NCBI RefSeq assembly: GCF_000377505.1
Contig: NZ_KB898187.1
Coordinates: forward strand, 124,001-188,000
Source of the DNA: Paenibacillus massiliensis 2301065 = DSM 16942
GTDB taxonomy: Bacteria; Bacillota; Bacilli; Paenibacillales; Paenibacillaceae
Length of the DNA: 64,000 nt
Reading direction: 5' to 3'
Shown here: positions 8,672-17,760 of the stretch, in pieces
Position numbering within the stretch: the first letter of the stretch is position 1
Layout: each line of letters opens with the position of its first letter
Notes under the pieces: generated by a model
The model's database searches: none
What the model saw: only the letters and a program-made list of their open reading frames with translations
Told to the model about the DNA's origin: nothing
Made by a program: the position numbers and the translations under genes

Positions 8672-9991
8672 GTGGCAAAGTTTGAATATAAATTCCCTGA
8701 ACTGGGCGAAGGTCTGCATGAGGGCGAAATTATCAAAATGCATATCAAAGTCGGGGATAAAGTAACCGACGAAGATATCGTCATGGAAGTGCAAAACGAC
8801 AAAGCGGTGGTAGAAGTTCCTTGTCCGGTAAACGGAACAGTTACTGAAGTATTCGCTAAAGACGGAGATGTATTCCATGTTGGTCAAGTTGTAGCAGTAA
8901 TTGATGCTGAGGGTGAACTGCCTGAGCAAGATGATGCACCAGCAGACCAAGCGGCTCAAGAAAAAGATGCAGCTCAAGGTGGAGCTGAGACTTCGAACTC
9001 CGCAGCAGCTTCCAGCCCGTCCGATGCAAAAGAAGGCGGTCAAGGTGCTACTCCAGCTGCTCCTTCCAAAGAAGTACTGGCTACACCTAGCGTTCGCAAG
9101 TTTGCTCGTGAGCAAGGTGTAGACATCGCTCAAGTAACAGGCACTGGCAGCAATGGCAAAGTGACTCGTGAAGACGTTGAAGCCTTTAAAAATGGTGGCG
9201 GCCAAGCTGCAGCACCAGCTGCATCCAGCAAAGCTGAAGAATCCAAAGCAGCAGCACCAGCTGCATCCGCGGCAGCTGCTGATCAACGTGTAGAAGAAGA
9301 GCGCGTACCGTTCAAGGGTATCCGTAAAGCGATCTCCAATGCGATGGTTAAATCCGCTTATACTGCACCACACGTTACCATTATGGACGAAGTGGATGTT
9401 ACTGAGCTGGTTGCTTTCCGTACACGCATGAAGCCAATCGCTGAGAAGAAAGGCGTTAAGGTTACTTATCTGCCATTCATCGTTAAGGCACTCGTTGCTG
9501 CATCCCGTGAGTTCCCGGTGCTTAATGCAATGATCGACGAAGAAGCGAACGAAATTGTGTACAAAAAGTACTACAACATCGGTATCGCTACAGATACAGA
9601 TGCTGGTCTGATCGTTCCAGTGATCAAGGATGCTGACCGTAAGAGCATCTGGATGATCGCAGACTCCATTCGTGATCTGGCAGCGCGTGGTCGCGAAGGC
9701 AAGCTGAGCCCGAACGAGATGAGAGGAAGCACTATTTCCATCACAAACATCGGTTCCGCTGGCGGTATGTTCTTCACTCCAATCATCAACTTCCCAGAGG
9801 TAGCTATCCTGGGTACTGGTCGCATCAGTGAGAAGCCAGTTGTGAAAAATGGCGAAATCGTAGCTGCACCAGTTATGGCTCTGTCCCTGAGCTTCGACCA
9901 CCGTATTATCGACGGTGCCACTGCACAGAATTTCATGAACTATATCAAACAGCTGCTCGCTAATCCTGAGCTGCTCGTTATGGAGGTGTAA
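8672..9991 (+). CDS. pdhC: Pyruvate dehydrogenase E2, dihydrolipoyl acetyltransferase
   Basis: E2 forms the core of the complex and moves the acetyl group to CoA. Domains in order: one lipoyl domain with the lipoylated Lys44 (NDKAVVEV), an Ala/Pro/Glu-rich linker, the peripheral-subunit-binding domain (about 137-172, [13 protein letters not shown]), a second Ala-rich linker, and the catalytic domain ending in [10 protein letters not shown] with His410 and Asp414. The start is GTG, with AGGGAGG upstream. A single lipoyl domain is usual for Bacillota. The repetitive linkers produce a long meaningless open frame on the opposite strand. Confidence 0.97.
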   Translation: MAKFEYKFPELGEGLHEGEIIKMHIKVGDKVTDEDIVMEVQNDKAVVEVPCPVNGTVTEVFAKDGDVFHVGQVVAVIDAEGELPEQDDAPADQAAQEKDAAQGGAETSNSAAASSPSDAKEGGQGATPAAPSKEVLATPSVRKFAREQGVDIAQVTGTGSNGKVTREDVEAFKNGGGQAAAPAASSKAEESKAAAPAASAAAADQRVEEERVPFKGIRKAISNAMVKSAYTAPHVTIMDEVDVTELVAFRTRMKPIAEKKGVKVTYLPFIVKALVAASREFPVLNAMIDEEANEIVYKKYYNIGIATDTDAGLIVPVIKDADRKSIWMIADSIRDLAARGREGKLSPNEMRGSTISITNIGSAGGMFFTPIINFPEVAILGTGRISEKPVVKNGEIVAAPVMALSLSFDHRIIDGATAQNFMNYIKQLLANPELLVMEV

Positions 9992-9994
9992 TCA

Positions 9995-11416
9995 ATGGTA
10001 GTAGGAGACGCTTCTCTGGATATTGATACATTGGTCATCGGTGCGGGTCCTGGCGGTTATGTTGCCGCCATCCGTGCAGCACAGCTGGGTCAAAAGGTAC
10101 TGATCGTTGATAAATCCGAGCTGGGTGGAGTGTGCTTGAACCGTGGTTGTATTCCTTCCAAGGCTCTGATCTCTGCAGCTCATCAATATGAGAATGCACT
10201 GCATGCTGATTTCTTCGGCGTATCTGTAGGCGACGTGAAAGTCGACTTCACGAAGACTCAAGAATTCAAAAACGGTGTCGTAAAGAAAATGACAGCAGGT
10301 GTATCTGGCTTGCTGAAAGGCAACAAAGTTGAAATCTTCAACGGCGAGTGTATGTTCATTAACGAGAACGAGGCACGTGTATTCAACGATCACGAGTCCC
10401 CTCGTTACCGTTTCAAGAACTGCATTATCGCGACGGGTTCCCGTCCAATCGAGCTGAAGCCATTTCCATTTGGCGGACGCATTCTGTCCTCGACAGAAGC
10501 ATTGAACCTGCCAGAAGTGCCTAAGAGCATGATCGTAATCGGTGGTGGCTACATCGGTGCTGAGCTGGGTCAAATGTACTCCAAGTTCGGTACGAAGGTA
10601 ACTATCATTGAAGGTCTGGATACTGTACTGCCAGGATTCGATAAAGATATGACTAGCCTTGTAGCGAAGAACATGAAGAAGACGAACATCGAGATCGTAA
10701 CAGGTGCAAAAGCTGAAAGTGCTGAGCAAACAGATAAAGATGTTACTGTGAAATACTCTGTAGGTGGCGAAGCGAAAGAAGTAACTGCTGAGTACCTGCT
10801 GGTAACCGTTGGTCGTCGTCCTAACACAGATGGCGAGCTGGGTCTTGACCTGATTGGTGTAGAGACAGATGAGCGCGGCTTCGTAAAAGTCGACCATCAA
10901 GGACGCACTAACCACAAGCATATCTTCGCAATTGGTGATATCGTAGCTGGACCAGCTCTGGCTCATAAAGCTTCTTACGAAGGTAAAGTAGCTGCTGAAG
11001 CTATTGCTGGCGAGCCATCTGTAGTAGACTACAAGTGCATCCCTGCTGTAGTATTCACAGATCCAGAGTGCGCAAGCGTAGGCTACAGCGAGTCACAAGC
11101 TAAAGAGAAAGGCCACAAAGTAAAAGCTGGCAAATTCTCTTATGCAGCTAACGGTCGTGCAGTATCCCTGAACGGAGCAGAAGGCTTCGTGAAGATCGTT
11201 GCAGACGAAGAGACTGGCCTTGTGCTTGGTGCTCAAATCGTAGGTATCGAAGCTTCCAACCTGATTGCTGAGCTGGGTCTGGCTATCGAGATGGGTGCAA
11301 CCCTGGAAGATATCGCTCTGACTATTCATGCTCACCCAACACTGGGCGAGATCGTAATGGAAGCTGCTGAGCTGGTATTGGGTAACCCAATCCATGCGAT
11401 CGCACCACGTCGTTAA
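9995..11416 (+). CDS. pdhD: Dihydrolipoyl dehydrogenase (E3)
   Basis: E3 reoxidises the dihydrolipoyl group of E2 with FAD and NAD+. It shows the FAD loop [11 protein letters not shown], the redox disulfide Cys47/Cys52 in [12 protein letters not shown], the NAD loop [10 protein letters not shown] and the C-terminal dimer-interface His-Glu pair in HAHPTLGE. The 473-residue length is typical. It starts four bases after the pdhC stop behind GGAGGTG and ends the operon before a strong terminator. As in other Bacillota it probably also serves other 2-oxo acid dehydrogenases. Confidence 0.97.
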   Translation: MVVGDASLDIDTLVIGAGPGGYVAAIRAAQLGQKVLIVDKSELGGVCLNRGCIPSKALISAAHQYENALHADFFGVSVGDVKVDFTKTQEFKNGVVKKMTAGVSGLLKGNKVEIFNGECMFINENEARVFNDHESPRYRFKNCIIATGSRPIELKPFPFGGRILSSTEALNLPEVPKSMIVIGGGYIGAELGQMYSKFGTKVTIIEGLDTVLPGFDKDMTSLVAKNMKKTNIEIVTGAKAESAEQTDKDVTVKYSVGGEAKEVTAEYLLVTVGRRPNTDGELGLDLIGVETDERGFVKVDHQGRTNHKHIFAIGDIVAGPALAHKASYEGKVAAEAIAGEPSVVDYKCIPAVVFTDPECASVGYSESQAKEKGHKVKAGKFSYAANGRAVSLNGAEGFVKIVADEETGLVLGAQIVGIEASNLIAELGLAIEMGATLEDIALTIHAHPTLGEIVMEAAELVLGNPIHAIAPRR

Positions 11417-11478
11417 TTCTCGCTTCTGAGATCTAATAAGTTATTTGTAGATTCTAACGCTTGTCATTAGTGTTAGCT

Positions 11479-11525
11479 GGGAGTATTCCCAAGCAACTGC
11501 ATGTTGCTTGGGGGTGCTCCTTTTT
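11479..11525 (+). terminator. Terminator of the pdh operon
   Basis: GGGAGtattCCCAAGCAAC pairs with GTTGCTTGGGggtGCTCC around a TGCA loop and is followed directly by TTTTT. Confidence 0.92.
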
Positions 11526-11605
11526 ATATGATCTATATTGAGGTCTGAGGAGGAGAACCTTAGTCCACTGCCTTTGTACTGTCTGCTGACATCTCCAGCA
11601 AACTG

Positions 11606-11635
11606 TTGGTGGGTGTCCATCAGACATGTTACACT
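11606..11635 (+). promoter_or_regulatory. Candidate promoter of thyA-folA
   Basis: TTGGTG (11606-11611) and TACACT (11630-11635) are 18 bases apart, and TGT before the -10 gives an extended -10 element. It lies 42 bases before the thyA start. Confidence 0.55.
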
Positions 11636-11677
11636 AAACTAATGAGTTATGTACTAGCATGGAAATGAGGAGAAGCT

Positions 11678-12472
11678 ATGAAGAACTATCAGGAACTGTT
11701 ACGAGATATTTTGGAGAACGGAGTCGACAAAGGTGACCGTACGGGGACGGGCACACGTTCCGTCTTCGGACGCCAGCTGCGTTTTGACCTGTCTAAAGGA
11801 TTTCCGCTCGTTACGACTAAAAGAATACATCTCAAATCCGTCATTCATGAGCTATTGTGGTTCTTGAAGGGGGACACCAATACATCCTACCTGAAGGAGC
11901 ACGGCGTGACGATCTGGGACGAATGGGCTGATGAAGAAGGGAATCTGGGACCTGTATATGGCTCGCAGTGGCGCGCATGGGAGACGCCTGATGGTCGTCA
12001 TATTGATCAGATTGCGAATGTAATTGATTCCATTCGGAACAACCCGGATTCGCGCAGACATATTGTAAGCGCCTGGAATGTGGCCGTCATTGATGAGATG
12101 AAGCTGCCGCCATGCCACTTTGTATTTCAATTTTACGTGGCTCAGGGTAAGCTGTCCTGTATGCTCACGATGCGCTCTGTAGACACGTTCCTAGGTCTTC
12201 CGTTCAATATTGCCAGCTATGCCTTGCTCACGCATATGGTTGCTCAGCAGTGTGATCTGGAGGTTGGAGAGTTCGTATGGTCCGGTGGTGACGTACATAT
12301 CTACTCCAATCATATGGAGCAGGTACAGACGCAACTACAGCGTGAGCCATATCCATTGCCGAACCTAGTGATTAAGCGTAAGCCGGACTCCATCTTTGAT
12401 TATGTCTACGAAGATTTTGAGTTTGAGAATTATCAGCACCATCCAGGCATCAAAGCACCTGTTGCAGTGTAA
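11678..12472 (+). CDS. thyA: Thymidylate synthase
   Basis: Converts dUMP to dTMP with methylene-tetrahydrofolate as carbon donor and reductant. The catalytic Cys146 lies in KLPPCHF, and [11 protein letters not shown], the phosphate-binding arginines in [10 protein letters not shown] and the HIYSNHMEQ motif are all present. At 264 residues it is the short ThyA form, as in E. coli, rather than the flavin-dependent ThyX. The start is preceded by GAGGAGAAGCT. folA follows 63 bases downstream, a common pairing because ThyA turns methylene-tetrahydrofolate into dihydrofolate that DHFR must reduce. Confidence 0.97.
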   Translation: MKNYQELLRDILENGVDKGDRTGTGTRSVFGRQLRFDLSKGFPLVTTKRIHLKSVIHELLWFLKGDTNTSYLKEHGVTIWDEWADEEGNLGPVYGSQWRAWETPDGRHIDQIANVIDSIRNNPDSRRHIVSAWNVAVIDEMKLPPCHFVFQFYVAQGKLSCMLTMRSVDTFLGLPFNIASYALLTHMVAQQCDLEVGEFVWSGGDVHIYSNHMEQVQTQLQREPYPLPNLVIKRKPDSIFDYVYEDFEFENYQHHPGIKAPVAV

Positions 12473-12535
12473 GTAAACATGGGACTGCTTTTTTAACTAA
12501 GCAGCTGTGTCAATACAGCCTTGAGGAGGGATTTT

Positions 12536-13018
12536 ATGAGCATTACGATGATTTGGGCGATGGATAGCAATCACCTGATCGGTAAGCAGAACCGTCTGCC
12601 ATGGCGTATACCACACGATATGGCTTTTTTTAGAAGACAGACGCTCGGCAAGACAGTCGTATTGGGGCGCAAAACCTGGGATTCATTTAACCAGAAAAGC
12701 CTTCCCCAGCGTAGAAATATCGTTATGACCCGGGACCAGGAGTTCAAGGTCAGCGATGCTGAACTTGTGCACTCCATCGAGGAAGTCTTGGATATGGCGA
12801 AGCAAGAGGAAATCATGATCATAGGTGGGGGGGAGATCTATAAGCTCTTCTGGCCCCATGCGGATAAATTGCTGGTTACCCGGATTCATGAAGAGTTTGA
12901 GGGAGACTCCTATTTCCCTGAGCTCGATTGGAGTTCATGGCGCATAGCAGACACCACTCCAGGCATCAAGGATGAGAAGAATCCTTACGATTATGAGTTT
13001 ATTACGTATGTACGATAA
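12536..13018 (+). CDS. folA: Dihydrofolate reductase
   Basis: Reduces dihydrofolate to tetrahydrofolate with NADPH, regenerating the product of the adjacent thymidylate synthase. The N-terminal IWAMDSNHLIGKQNRLPWRIPHD region carries the Met20-type loop, and the catalytic acidic residue is the Asp in PHDMAFF; GRKTWDSF and GGGEIYKLF are the NADPH-contact motifs. The 160-residue length is normal. I start it at the ATG at 12536, behind GAGGAGGG, rather than at a TTG 15 bases earlier that overlaps this site. Confidence 0.96.
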   Translation: MSITMIWAMDSNHLIGKQNRLPWRIPHDMAFFRRQTLGKTVVLGRKTWDSFNQKSLPQRRNIVMTRDQEFKVSDAELVHSIEEVLDMAKQEEIMIIGGGEIYKLFWPHADKLLVTRIHEEFEGDSYFPELDWSSWRIADTTPGIKDEKNPYDYEFITYVR

Positions 13019-13065
13019 GCTCTCTACCAAGAGAGATGTACACAGATTAATTCTATATATACCTA

Positions 13066-13101
13066 ATTAGCAGCAGATTCTGGATTAGCAGCAGATTCTG
13101 G
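13066..13101. repeat. Perfect tandem 18-base duplication
   Basis: The unit ATTAGCAGCAGATTCTGG occurs twice without a gap (13066-13083 and 13084-13101), in the folA-gltD intergenic region. Confidence 0.9.
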
Positions 13102-13298
13102 GCTTAGAGTCTATAGTCCCATAAATAGATACTGAAGTAAGTATGATTAGGCGAGTTGATTGCTTGTTGTGAGTCGATTATTATAAGCCTTCCCCTGACG
13201 TGAAAGAAGGAGACAGCTTGGGCGGAATAGCTGCTCTTAAAAGTCCAATATGAATTATTTATTGACTTGATTCAAAAATAGTTTCGCTAAAATGAAAA

Positions 13299-13312
13299 AT
13301 GTTGCACAACAT
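13299..13312. promoter_or_regulatory. Inverted repeat, candidate operator of gltD
   Basis: ATGTTG and CAACAT are perfect inverted arms around CA. The site sits two bases upstream of the -35 region of the candidate gltD promoter. It does not match the TnrA/GlnR consensus TGTNA-N7-TNACA that I would expect for nitrogen control. Confidence 0.45.
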
Positions 13313-13313
13313 T

Positions 13314-13344
13314 TTAACACTTCTGTACGCTGATGTGATACAAT
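13314..13344 (+). promoter_or_regulatory. Candidate extended -10 promoter of gltD
   Basis: TTAACA (13314-13319) and TGATACAAT (extended -10, hexamer at 13339-13344) have a 19-base spacer. The start codon is about 120 bases downstream. Confidence 0.45.
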
Positions 13345-13467
13345 AAATCAAATTTGAAATCAACGAGGAATACCATTTTATCGTTCGGAAGTACTGGGAT
13401 GAATCACTGTATCATTACCAAAATGTTCGTGAAATGGCACAGAAGCGAAGAGATGGGGGAAGGTAAG

Positions 13468-14955
13468 ATGTCTACACCAACTGGATTTATGGAATATAAA
13501 AGACAGCTTCCAGCTGATCGCAATCCTGTAGAGCGGATCAAAGACTGGGAAGAATTCCATAAACACTTGTCTGAAGAGGAATTGCGTACACAGGGTGCAC
13601 GATGTATGGATTGTGGAACCCCTTATTGTCATACCGGAATGGACATGGCCGGCAGTACCTTCGGATGTCCGGTGCATAACCTGATCCCGGAATGGAATAA
13701 TCTTGTATACCGTGGATTGTGGAGGGATGCACTGGATCGCCTGCACAAAACGAACAATTTTCCTGAGTTTACTGGACGTGTCTGTCCTGCTCCATGTGAA
13801 GGTTCCTGTACTGTAGGTCTGATTGGGCAGCCTGTCACGATTAAGACGATTGAAGAGGCTATTATCGAAAAGGGCTTTGAAGAGGGATGGGTGACACCTA
13901 ATCCTCCTGAGAAGCGTACGGGCAAGCGTGTAGCCGTCGTAGGCTCTGGGCCTGCTGGTCTGGCTGCTGCTGCACAGTTGAATAAGGCTGGTCATCTGGT
14001 TACAGTATACGAACGTTCTGATCGTATCGGCGGACTGTTAATGTACGGTATTCCAAGCATGAAGCTGGAGAAGAAAGTGGTACAGCGCCGTGTGGATCTG
14101 CTTGCAGCAGAGGGGATACAATTCGTGACCAACACAGAGATCGGAAAGGATATTCCGGCTCAACAGTTGGTGGACGAGTATGATGCTGTTGTCATGTGTG
14201 GAGGTGCGACCAAGCCACGTCAGTTCAACATTGAAGGAAGTGAGCTGAACGGCGTCCATTACGCAATGGATTACCTGAACAGCTCGATTAAGAGCTACCT
14301 TGATTCCAATCTCGAGGATGGCCAATATATCCCAGCAGAAGGCAAGGATGTTATTGTCATCGGTGGGGGGGACACGGGCTCTGACTGTGTTGCTACTTCA
14401 CTTCGGTTGGGCTGCCGCAGCGTGACACAATTCGGTACACATAATAAGGCACCATTGGAGCGCGATCCGATCTCCAATCCATGGCCACAATTCCCGAATG
14501 TCTACCAACTGGATTATGCACAAGAGGAAGCGAAGGCTATCTTTGGCGAAGACCCGCGTGAGTTCTCCATCATGACGACGAAATTCGTAGGGGACGAGCA
14601 AGGTAATCTGAAGGAATTGCACACGGTTCAGATCCAGCGGATCGTAGATGAATCCGGACGCAAGATTTACCAACCGATTCCGGGCACGGAGCGTGTATTC
14701 CCTGCACAGCTAGCGCTGATTGCGATTGGCTTCGATGGTCCAGAGTCAACGATTGTGGATGAATTGGGGCTGGAGACAGACCGTCGTTCCAATGTAAAAG
14801 CTCGTTATGGCAAATATGTAACCAATGTTGAGAAGGTATTTGCAGCTGGGGATATGCGTCGCGGTCAAAGTCTCGTCGTATGGGCAATTAATGAAGGCCG
14901 CGAGGCTGCCCGTGAGGTGGACAAATATTTGATGGGCGCAACTGTTCTGGTATAA
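13468..14955 (+). CDS. gltD: Glutamate synthase (NADPH) small subunit
   Basis: The small subunit passes electrons from NADPH through FAD and iron-sulfur clusters to the large glutamate synthase subunit. Its N-terminus has the cluster-binding cysteines (C46, C49, C54 in [10 protein letters not shown], then FGCP and CPAPCEGSC), followed by the FAD loop [12 protein letters not shown] and the NADPH loop IGGGDTGSD. The 495-residue length matches the family. The start at 13468 has GGGGGAAGGT upstream. The large subunit gene gltA is not adjacent on either side, which is unusual; either it lies elsewhere or this protein works with another partner. Confidence 0.94.
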   Translation: MSTPTGFMEYKRQLPADRNPVERIKDWEEFHKHLSEEELRTQGARCMDCGTPYCHTGMDMAGSTFGCPVHNLIPEWNNLVYRGLWRDALDRLHKTNNFPEFTGRVCPAPCEGSCTVGLIGQPVTIKTIEEAIIEKGFEEGWVTPNPPEKRTGKRVAVVGSGPAGLAAAAQLNKAGHLVTVYERSDRIGGLLMYGIPSMKLEKKVVQRRVDLLAAEGIQFVTNTEIGKDIPAQQLVDEYDAVVMCGGATKPRQFNIEGSELNGVHYAMDYLNSSIKSYLDSNLEDGQYIPAEGKDVIVIGGGDTGSDCVATSLRLGCRSVTQFGTHNKAPLERDPISNPWPQFPNVYQLDYAQEEAKAIFGEDPREFSIMTTKFVGDEQGNLKELHTVQIQRIVDESGRKIYQPIPGTERVFPAQLALIAIGFDGPESTIVDELGLETDRRSNVKARYGKYVTNVEKVFAAGDMRRGQSLVVWAINEGREAAREVDKYLMGATVLV

Positions 14956-15016
14956 GTACAGGATAGGTGTAGATATAGATGTGAGTCTAGAGCCGTCACA
15001 TTAGGCTAAACGTGTT

Positions 15017-15056
15017 AACTCTGTCGAATCATTGTATTCGGCAGAGTTTTTTTGTT
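15017..15056 (+). terminator. Terminator of gltD
   Basis: AACTCTGtCGAAT pairs with ATTCGgCAGAGTT and is followed by TTTTTTGTTTTTT. Confidence 0.92.
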
Positions 15057-15478
15057 TTTTAATAGAGCGCGGCGTTTACACAAAACATAATGTCATTAAA
15101 TATAACTCGAATTTCTTTATCGGATGCTGATAATGTTGTATTGATAGGTATTATAACATATAATGGCTAGTAATGAGCATGAAATTATCTATTAAATTCT
15201 TTTTTATAACATAAATCCTTTATTTATCACCTGTTATGATATCTTATATAACATTAATTATTGTTTAATTAAATTTTGCTTGTAAATACAATCTCAGCAT
15301 ACAACGTCGTACATAGAAGCCTTATAAGACTACATTACAGCATATTTAGAGTCATTCTCCCCTTTATGACCAAGGAGATTGATTCTTTTTTTGCGTGAAT
15401 TTTCAAATCTATTTTCATTTACAGAAGATTTACATGCTAATGATATCGGGCTAACTGTTGCTTTATAACATAAGTGCA

Positions 15479-15513
15479 TGTGGTACCGTTCCCACTGTGG
15501 GATCGGTCTCACA
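15479..15513. promoter_or_regulatory. Imperfect 35-base inverted repeat, candidate operator
   Basis: TGTGGTACCGTTCCCA and TGGGATCGGTCTCACA pair with three mismatches around a 3-base centre. It lies between the AT-rich region and the ribosome binding site of the first cluster gene, a good place for control by the cluster's LacI protein or for a leader hairpin. Confidence 0.5.
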
Positions 15514-15538
15514 CTACATAGTAGAAAGGAACGTCATC

Positions 15539-16012
15539 ATGAAGCTGCTGGATCTACAAAGCAATTGCACTCCTGAGGACTCTAGGACACATATTCGGAT
15601 TCCTTTTGTACTTACCCAGGCGACGGAAGAGCTGAGAATCCGGTTCGAATATGCACCGAAGACATTGGATGATAGAGAGCACTCCATACGTTTGCTGGAG
15701 AAGAGCTTTGAAGAATATTTGTTGCCAACTCAGCGGCAGCAAGCCATTACACATGTGGATCAATATCTCCCACTGAAGAATCTCATTACTTTGTCAATTG
15801 ATGATGAGCAGGGGTACCGAGGAGCTTGTCATCGCCATGATGAGAAACAGAACTTATCCTTGTCCGCAAGCAAGGCGTCTCCAGGGCTGATGGCGGGGCC
15901 GCTCAGAGCGGGCTCTTGGTCAGTTACGCTTAGCCTGCATTGCATTGTTACGGAATCATGCAACTACCGGCTGCAAATTTGGACAGCTGAAGCAGAGGAG
16001 GAGGGCTCATGA
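15539..16012 (+). CDS. Uncharacterised protein coupled to PHP phosphoesterase
   Basis: A 157-residue soluble protein with no signal peptide and no catalytic motif that I recognise. It alternates hydrophobic and polar residues in a beta-rich way (RIPFVL, LRIRFEY, WSVTLSLHCIV, NYRLQIW), which suggests a beta-sandwich. The start at 15539 has AGAAAGGA eight bases upstream. Its stop overlaps the start of the PHP gene (ATGA), so the two are translationally coupled and probably form a complex; in related PHP proteins of the CehA/McbA type a similar N-terminal part may be fused, which is inference. First gene of the eight-gene cluster. Confidence 0.75.
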   Translation: MKLLDLQSNCTPEDSRTHIRIPFVLTQATEELRIRFEYAPKTLDDREHSIRLLEKSFEEYLLPTQRQQAITHVDQYLPLKNLITLSIDDEQGYRGACHRHDEKQNLSLSASKASPGLMAGPLRAGSWSVTLSLHCIVTESCNYRLQIWTAEAEEEGS

Positions 16013-17010
16013 GATGGCTAGGCTGCGAATTGCATACTCATACCCTGCATAGCGACGGGAAGCAGACCTTGTCCGAGCTGGCAGCAGGAGCTGCACAACT
16101 GGGATTTGATGCAATTGCATTGACAGATCACAATACGATGTCTGGCCTTGGTGAGCGGGGGAAAGTAGCACAAGAGCATGGTCTGCTGATCATCCCAGGG
16201 ATGGAATGGACGACCTTTTATGGACATATGGTTACGCTGGGTCTGAATGATTTTGCTGACTGGCGTAAGACGGATAGAACCCAGATTAGCTCCGGCATTC
16301 AGGAAGTGCAGCGGCATGGGGGAATTGCGGGTCTGGCTCATCCCTATCGAATCGGAAGCCCTGCATGTACTGGATGCTACTGGGAATATGAGATACAGGA
16401 TTGGTCCAAGGTGAATTACATTGAGGTGTGGTCTGGTACGTTCGCATCCATCAAGATCAGTAACCAACGAGCGTACTCCCTGTGGACGGACAAGCTGAAT
16501 GAAGGCTACCGAATCGCTGCGACGTCCGGAAGAGACTGGCATGAACAAGTAGTAACTGAGGAGCCGATCTCAGTGACGTATCTAGGGATTCCAGCTGACA
16601 TAGAGCCTACAGAGGCTGATTTGGTTCAGGCACTAAGTGTAGGACGTGCATCTGTTACCATAGGCCCGTTATTGACGCTGGAGCTTGAAGTGGGGGATGA
16701 CAAGATAGGCATCGGTTCTGTAGTTCGCAGAGATTCAATGGAGGGGCCCGCCGTAGTCCATATAGGTCTAGACTTCACTGTCAGATCAGGCTTATGGAGA
16801 CTTCAAGATCAGACTTGCCGTCTCGTACTATGTTCCAATCTCGGAATTGAGGATGAACGGGACATTTCGTTGAGAGATTTATCCGGGTCTGAGCATTACC
16901 AGGCTGCGCTCAACAGTAACGGAAGGCAGTGGCTGAGAGCAGAGCTGTGGGGCACAGTGCAAGGGGCCAATACCCTGATTGCCTTTACGAATGCCATTTA
17001 TTTTGAATAG
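16009..17010 (+). CDS. PHP-domain phosphoesterase (CehA/McbA-like)
   Basis: A 333-residue PHP-family metallohydrolase. The metal ligands of the PHP site are all visible: H9 and H11 (ELHTHTLHSD), D16, D40 and H41 (LTDHNT), E66 (GMEWTT), H73, H111 (GLAHPYR), and D176/H178 (GRDWH). Known PHP enzymes hydrolyse phosphomonoesters, cyclic phosphodiesters or nucleic-acid ends, so a phosphoester substrate is likely here. The C-terminal 130 residues form a separate beta-rich part. It overlaps the preceding gene by four bases and is followed 14 bases later by a glycerophosphodiester phosphodiesterase, suggesting consecutive steps on one imported phosphodiester. Confidence 0.85.
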   Translation: MRWLGCELHTHTLHSDGKQTLSELAAGAAQLGFDAIALTDHNTMSGLGERGKVAQEHGLLIIPGMEWTTFYGHMVTLGLNDFADWRKTDRTQISSGIQEVQRHGGIAGLAHPYRIGSPACTGCYWEYEIQDWSKVNYIEVWSGTFASIKISNQRAYSLWTDKLNEGYRIAATSGRDWHEQVVTEEPISVTYLGIPADIEPTEADLVQALSVGRASVTIGPLLTLELEVGDDKIGIGSVVRRDSMEGPAVVHIGLDFTVRSGLWRLQDQTCRLVLCSNLGIEDERDISLRDLSGSEHYQAALNSNGRQWLRAELWGTVQGANTLIAFTNAIYFE

Positions 17011-17024
17011 GGAGTGGGAATAAA

Positions 17025-17753
17025 ATGAAGCCTTTTCCTCTGGTCACAGCCCACACGGGATGTATGGGCATGCCTGAGCATTCGTTGGCATCGCTCAGAT
17101 CAGCTTTAGAGCAAAGAGCGGATGTGTACGAGGATGATATACGTGTAACCAGCGATGGCGAGCTCGTGCTGGCTCATGATGATGAAGTGCTACTGTCAGA
17201 TGGACGTGTAGGTAGTATCGCTGGGATGACGCTTCAGCAGTTAAATGATGGACTAGCAGAGACGTTAACCAAGTTGACGGATATATTGCCGATCATTAGA
17301 AGCTCAGGAATTACGATGAATCTGGATATCAAGACAGCGGGTAGTCTGGAGCCTGTGTTTAGGCTGATCGAGAAGAGTGAGCTGATCGAGCAGGTGTTTC
17401 TGAGCGGCTGTGAATCCACTGTAGCTCTGGAGGCAGACAGACATGGCCGGCACATTCGCAAGCTGCTTAATGTCGATATTGCCAGTTTTCAGTCCTTACC
17501 TTATGTGGATGCCATAGTTAAAGCCTGCGAGGATGCTGTAGCAGCTGGCTGCTTCGGACTGAATGTCCCTTATCAGCTAGTTGCTTCAGAGATGATTCAT
17601 GCAGCGGCGTCCAGTCAACTCGCTGTGTATGTCTGGACGGTTGCTGAAGAAGATGACATGAAGCGCATGGCTGATATGGGGGTGGCATCCATTACGACAC
17701 GCAATGTGGAGGAACTCATGAAGGTCAAGGCGGAATGGACGATGCAGAGGTGA
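17025..17753 (+). CDS. Glycerophosphodiester phosphodiesterase family protein, atypical motifs
   Basis: The 242-residue TIM-barrel GDPD fold is recognisable: AHTG near the start, E36/D38 (YEDDI) as metal ligands and the second catalytic His51 (LAHDD). Three family signatures are altered. The usual His-Arg pair is H10-T11, the usual Glu-Asn is E18-H19, and the third metal ligand, usually Glu in IEIK, is Asp101 in LDIK. The enzyme therefore probably acts on a different phosphodiester from glycerophosphocholine-type substrates, or has weak activity. No signal peptide, so it works on imported substrate. It lies between the PHP gene and the LacI regulator. Confidence 0.88.
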   Translation: MKPFPLVTAHTGCMGMPEHSLASLRSALEQRADVYEDDIRVTSDGELVLAHDDEVLLSDGRVGSIAGMTLQQLNDGLAETLTKLTDILPIIRSSGITMNLDIKTAGSLEPVFRLIEKSELIEQVFLSGCESTVALEADRHGRHIRKLLNVDIASFQSLPYVDAIVKACEDAVAAGCFGLNVPYQLVASEMIHAAASSQLAVYVWTVAEEDDMKRMADMGVASITTRNVEELMKVKAEWTMQR

Positions 17754-17760
17754 GAGACGG

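Larger units (their letters stand above)
13019..13467. other. Long leader region of gltD with repeats and a candidate operator
   Basis: About 450 bases without a gene. It contains a tandem 18-base repeat (13066-13101), an interrupted inverted repeat ATGTTG-CA-CAACAT (13299-13312) and a promoter candidate downstream of it. A frame open from 13354 is an upstream extension of gltD with no family similarity. Confidence 0.6.
14956..15538. other. AT-rich intergenic region before the phosphodiester cluster
   Basis: Roughly 580 bases. Apart from the gltD terminator (15017-15056) and the inverted repeat at 15479-15513 I see no coding potential. The stretch 15060-15320 is notably AT-rich. Confidence 0.6.

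Noticed and set aside
6554..9901. An 1115-codon open frame on the minus strand across pdhA-pdhB-pdhC
   Set aside because: It is antisense to three certain genes, is rich in Cys, Phe and His, has no domain or ribosome binding site, and arises from the strong codon bias of the pdh genes. The similar frame at 9992-10966 is rejected for the same reason.
13378..13995. A 205-codon minus-strand frame opposite gltD
   Set aside because: Antisense to the conserved N-terminus of GltD and without recognisable motifs.
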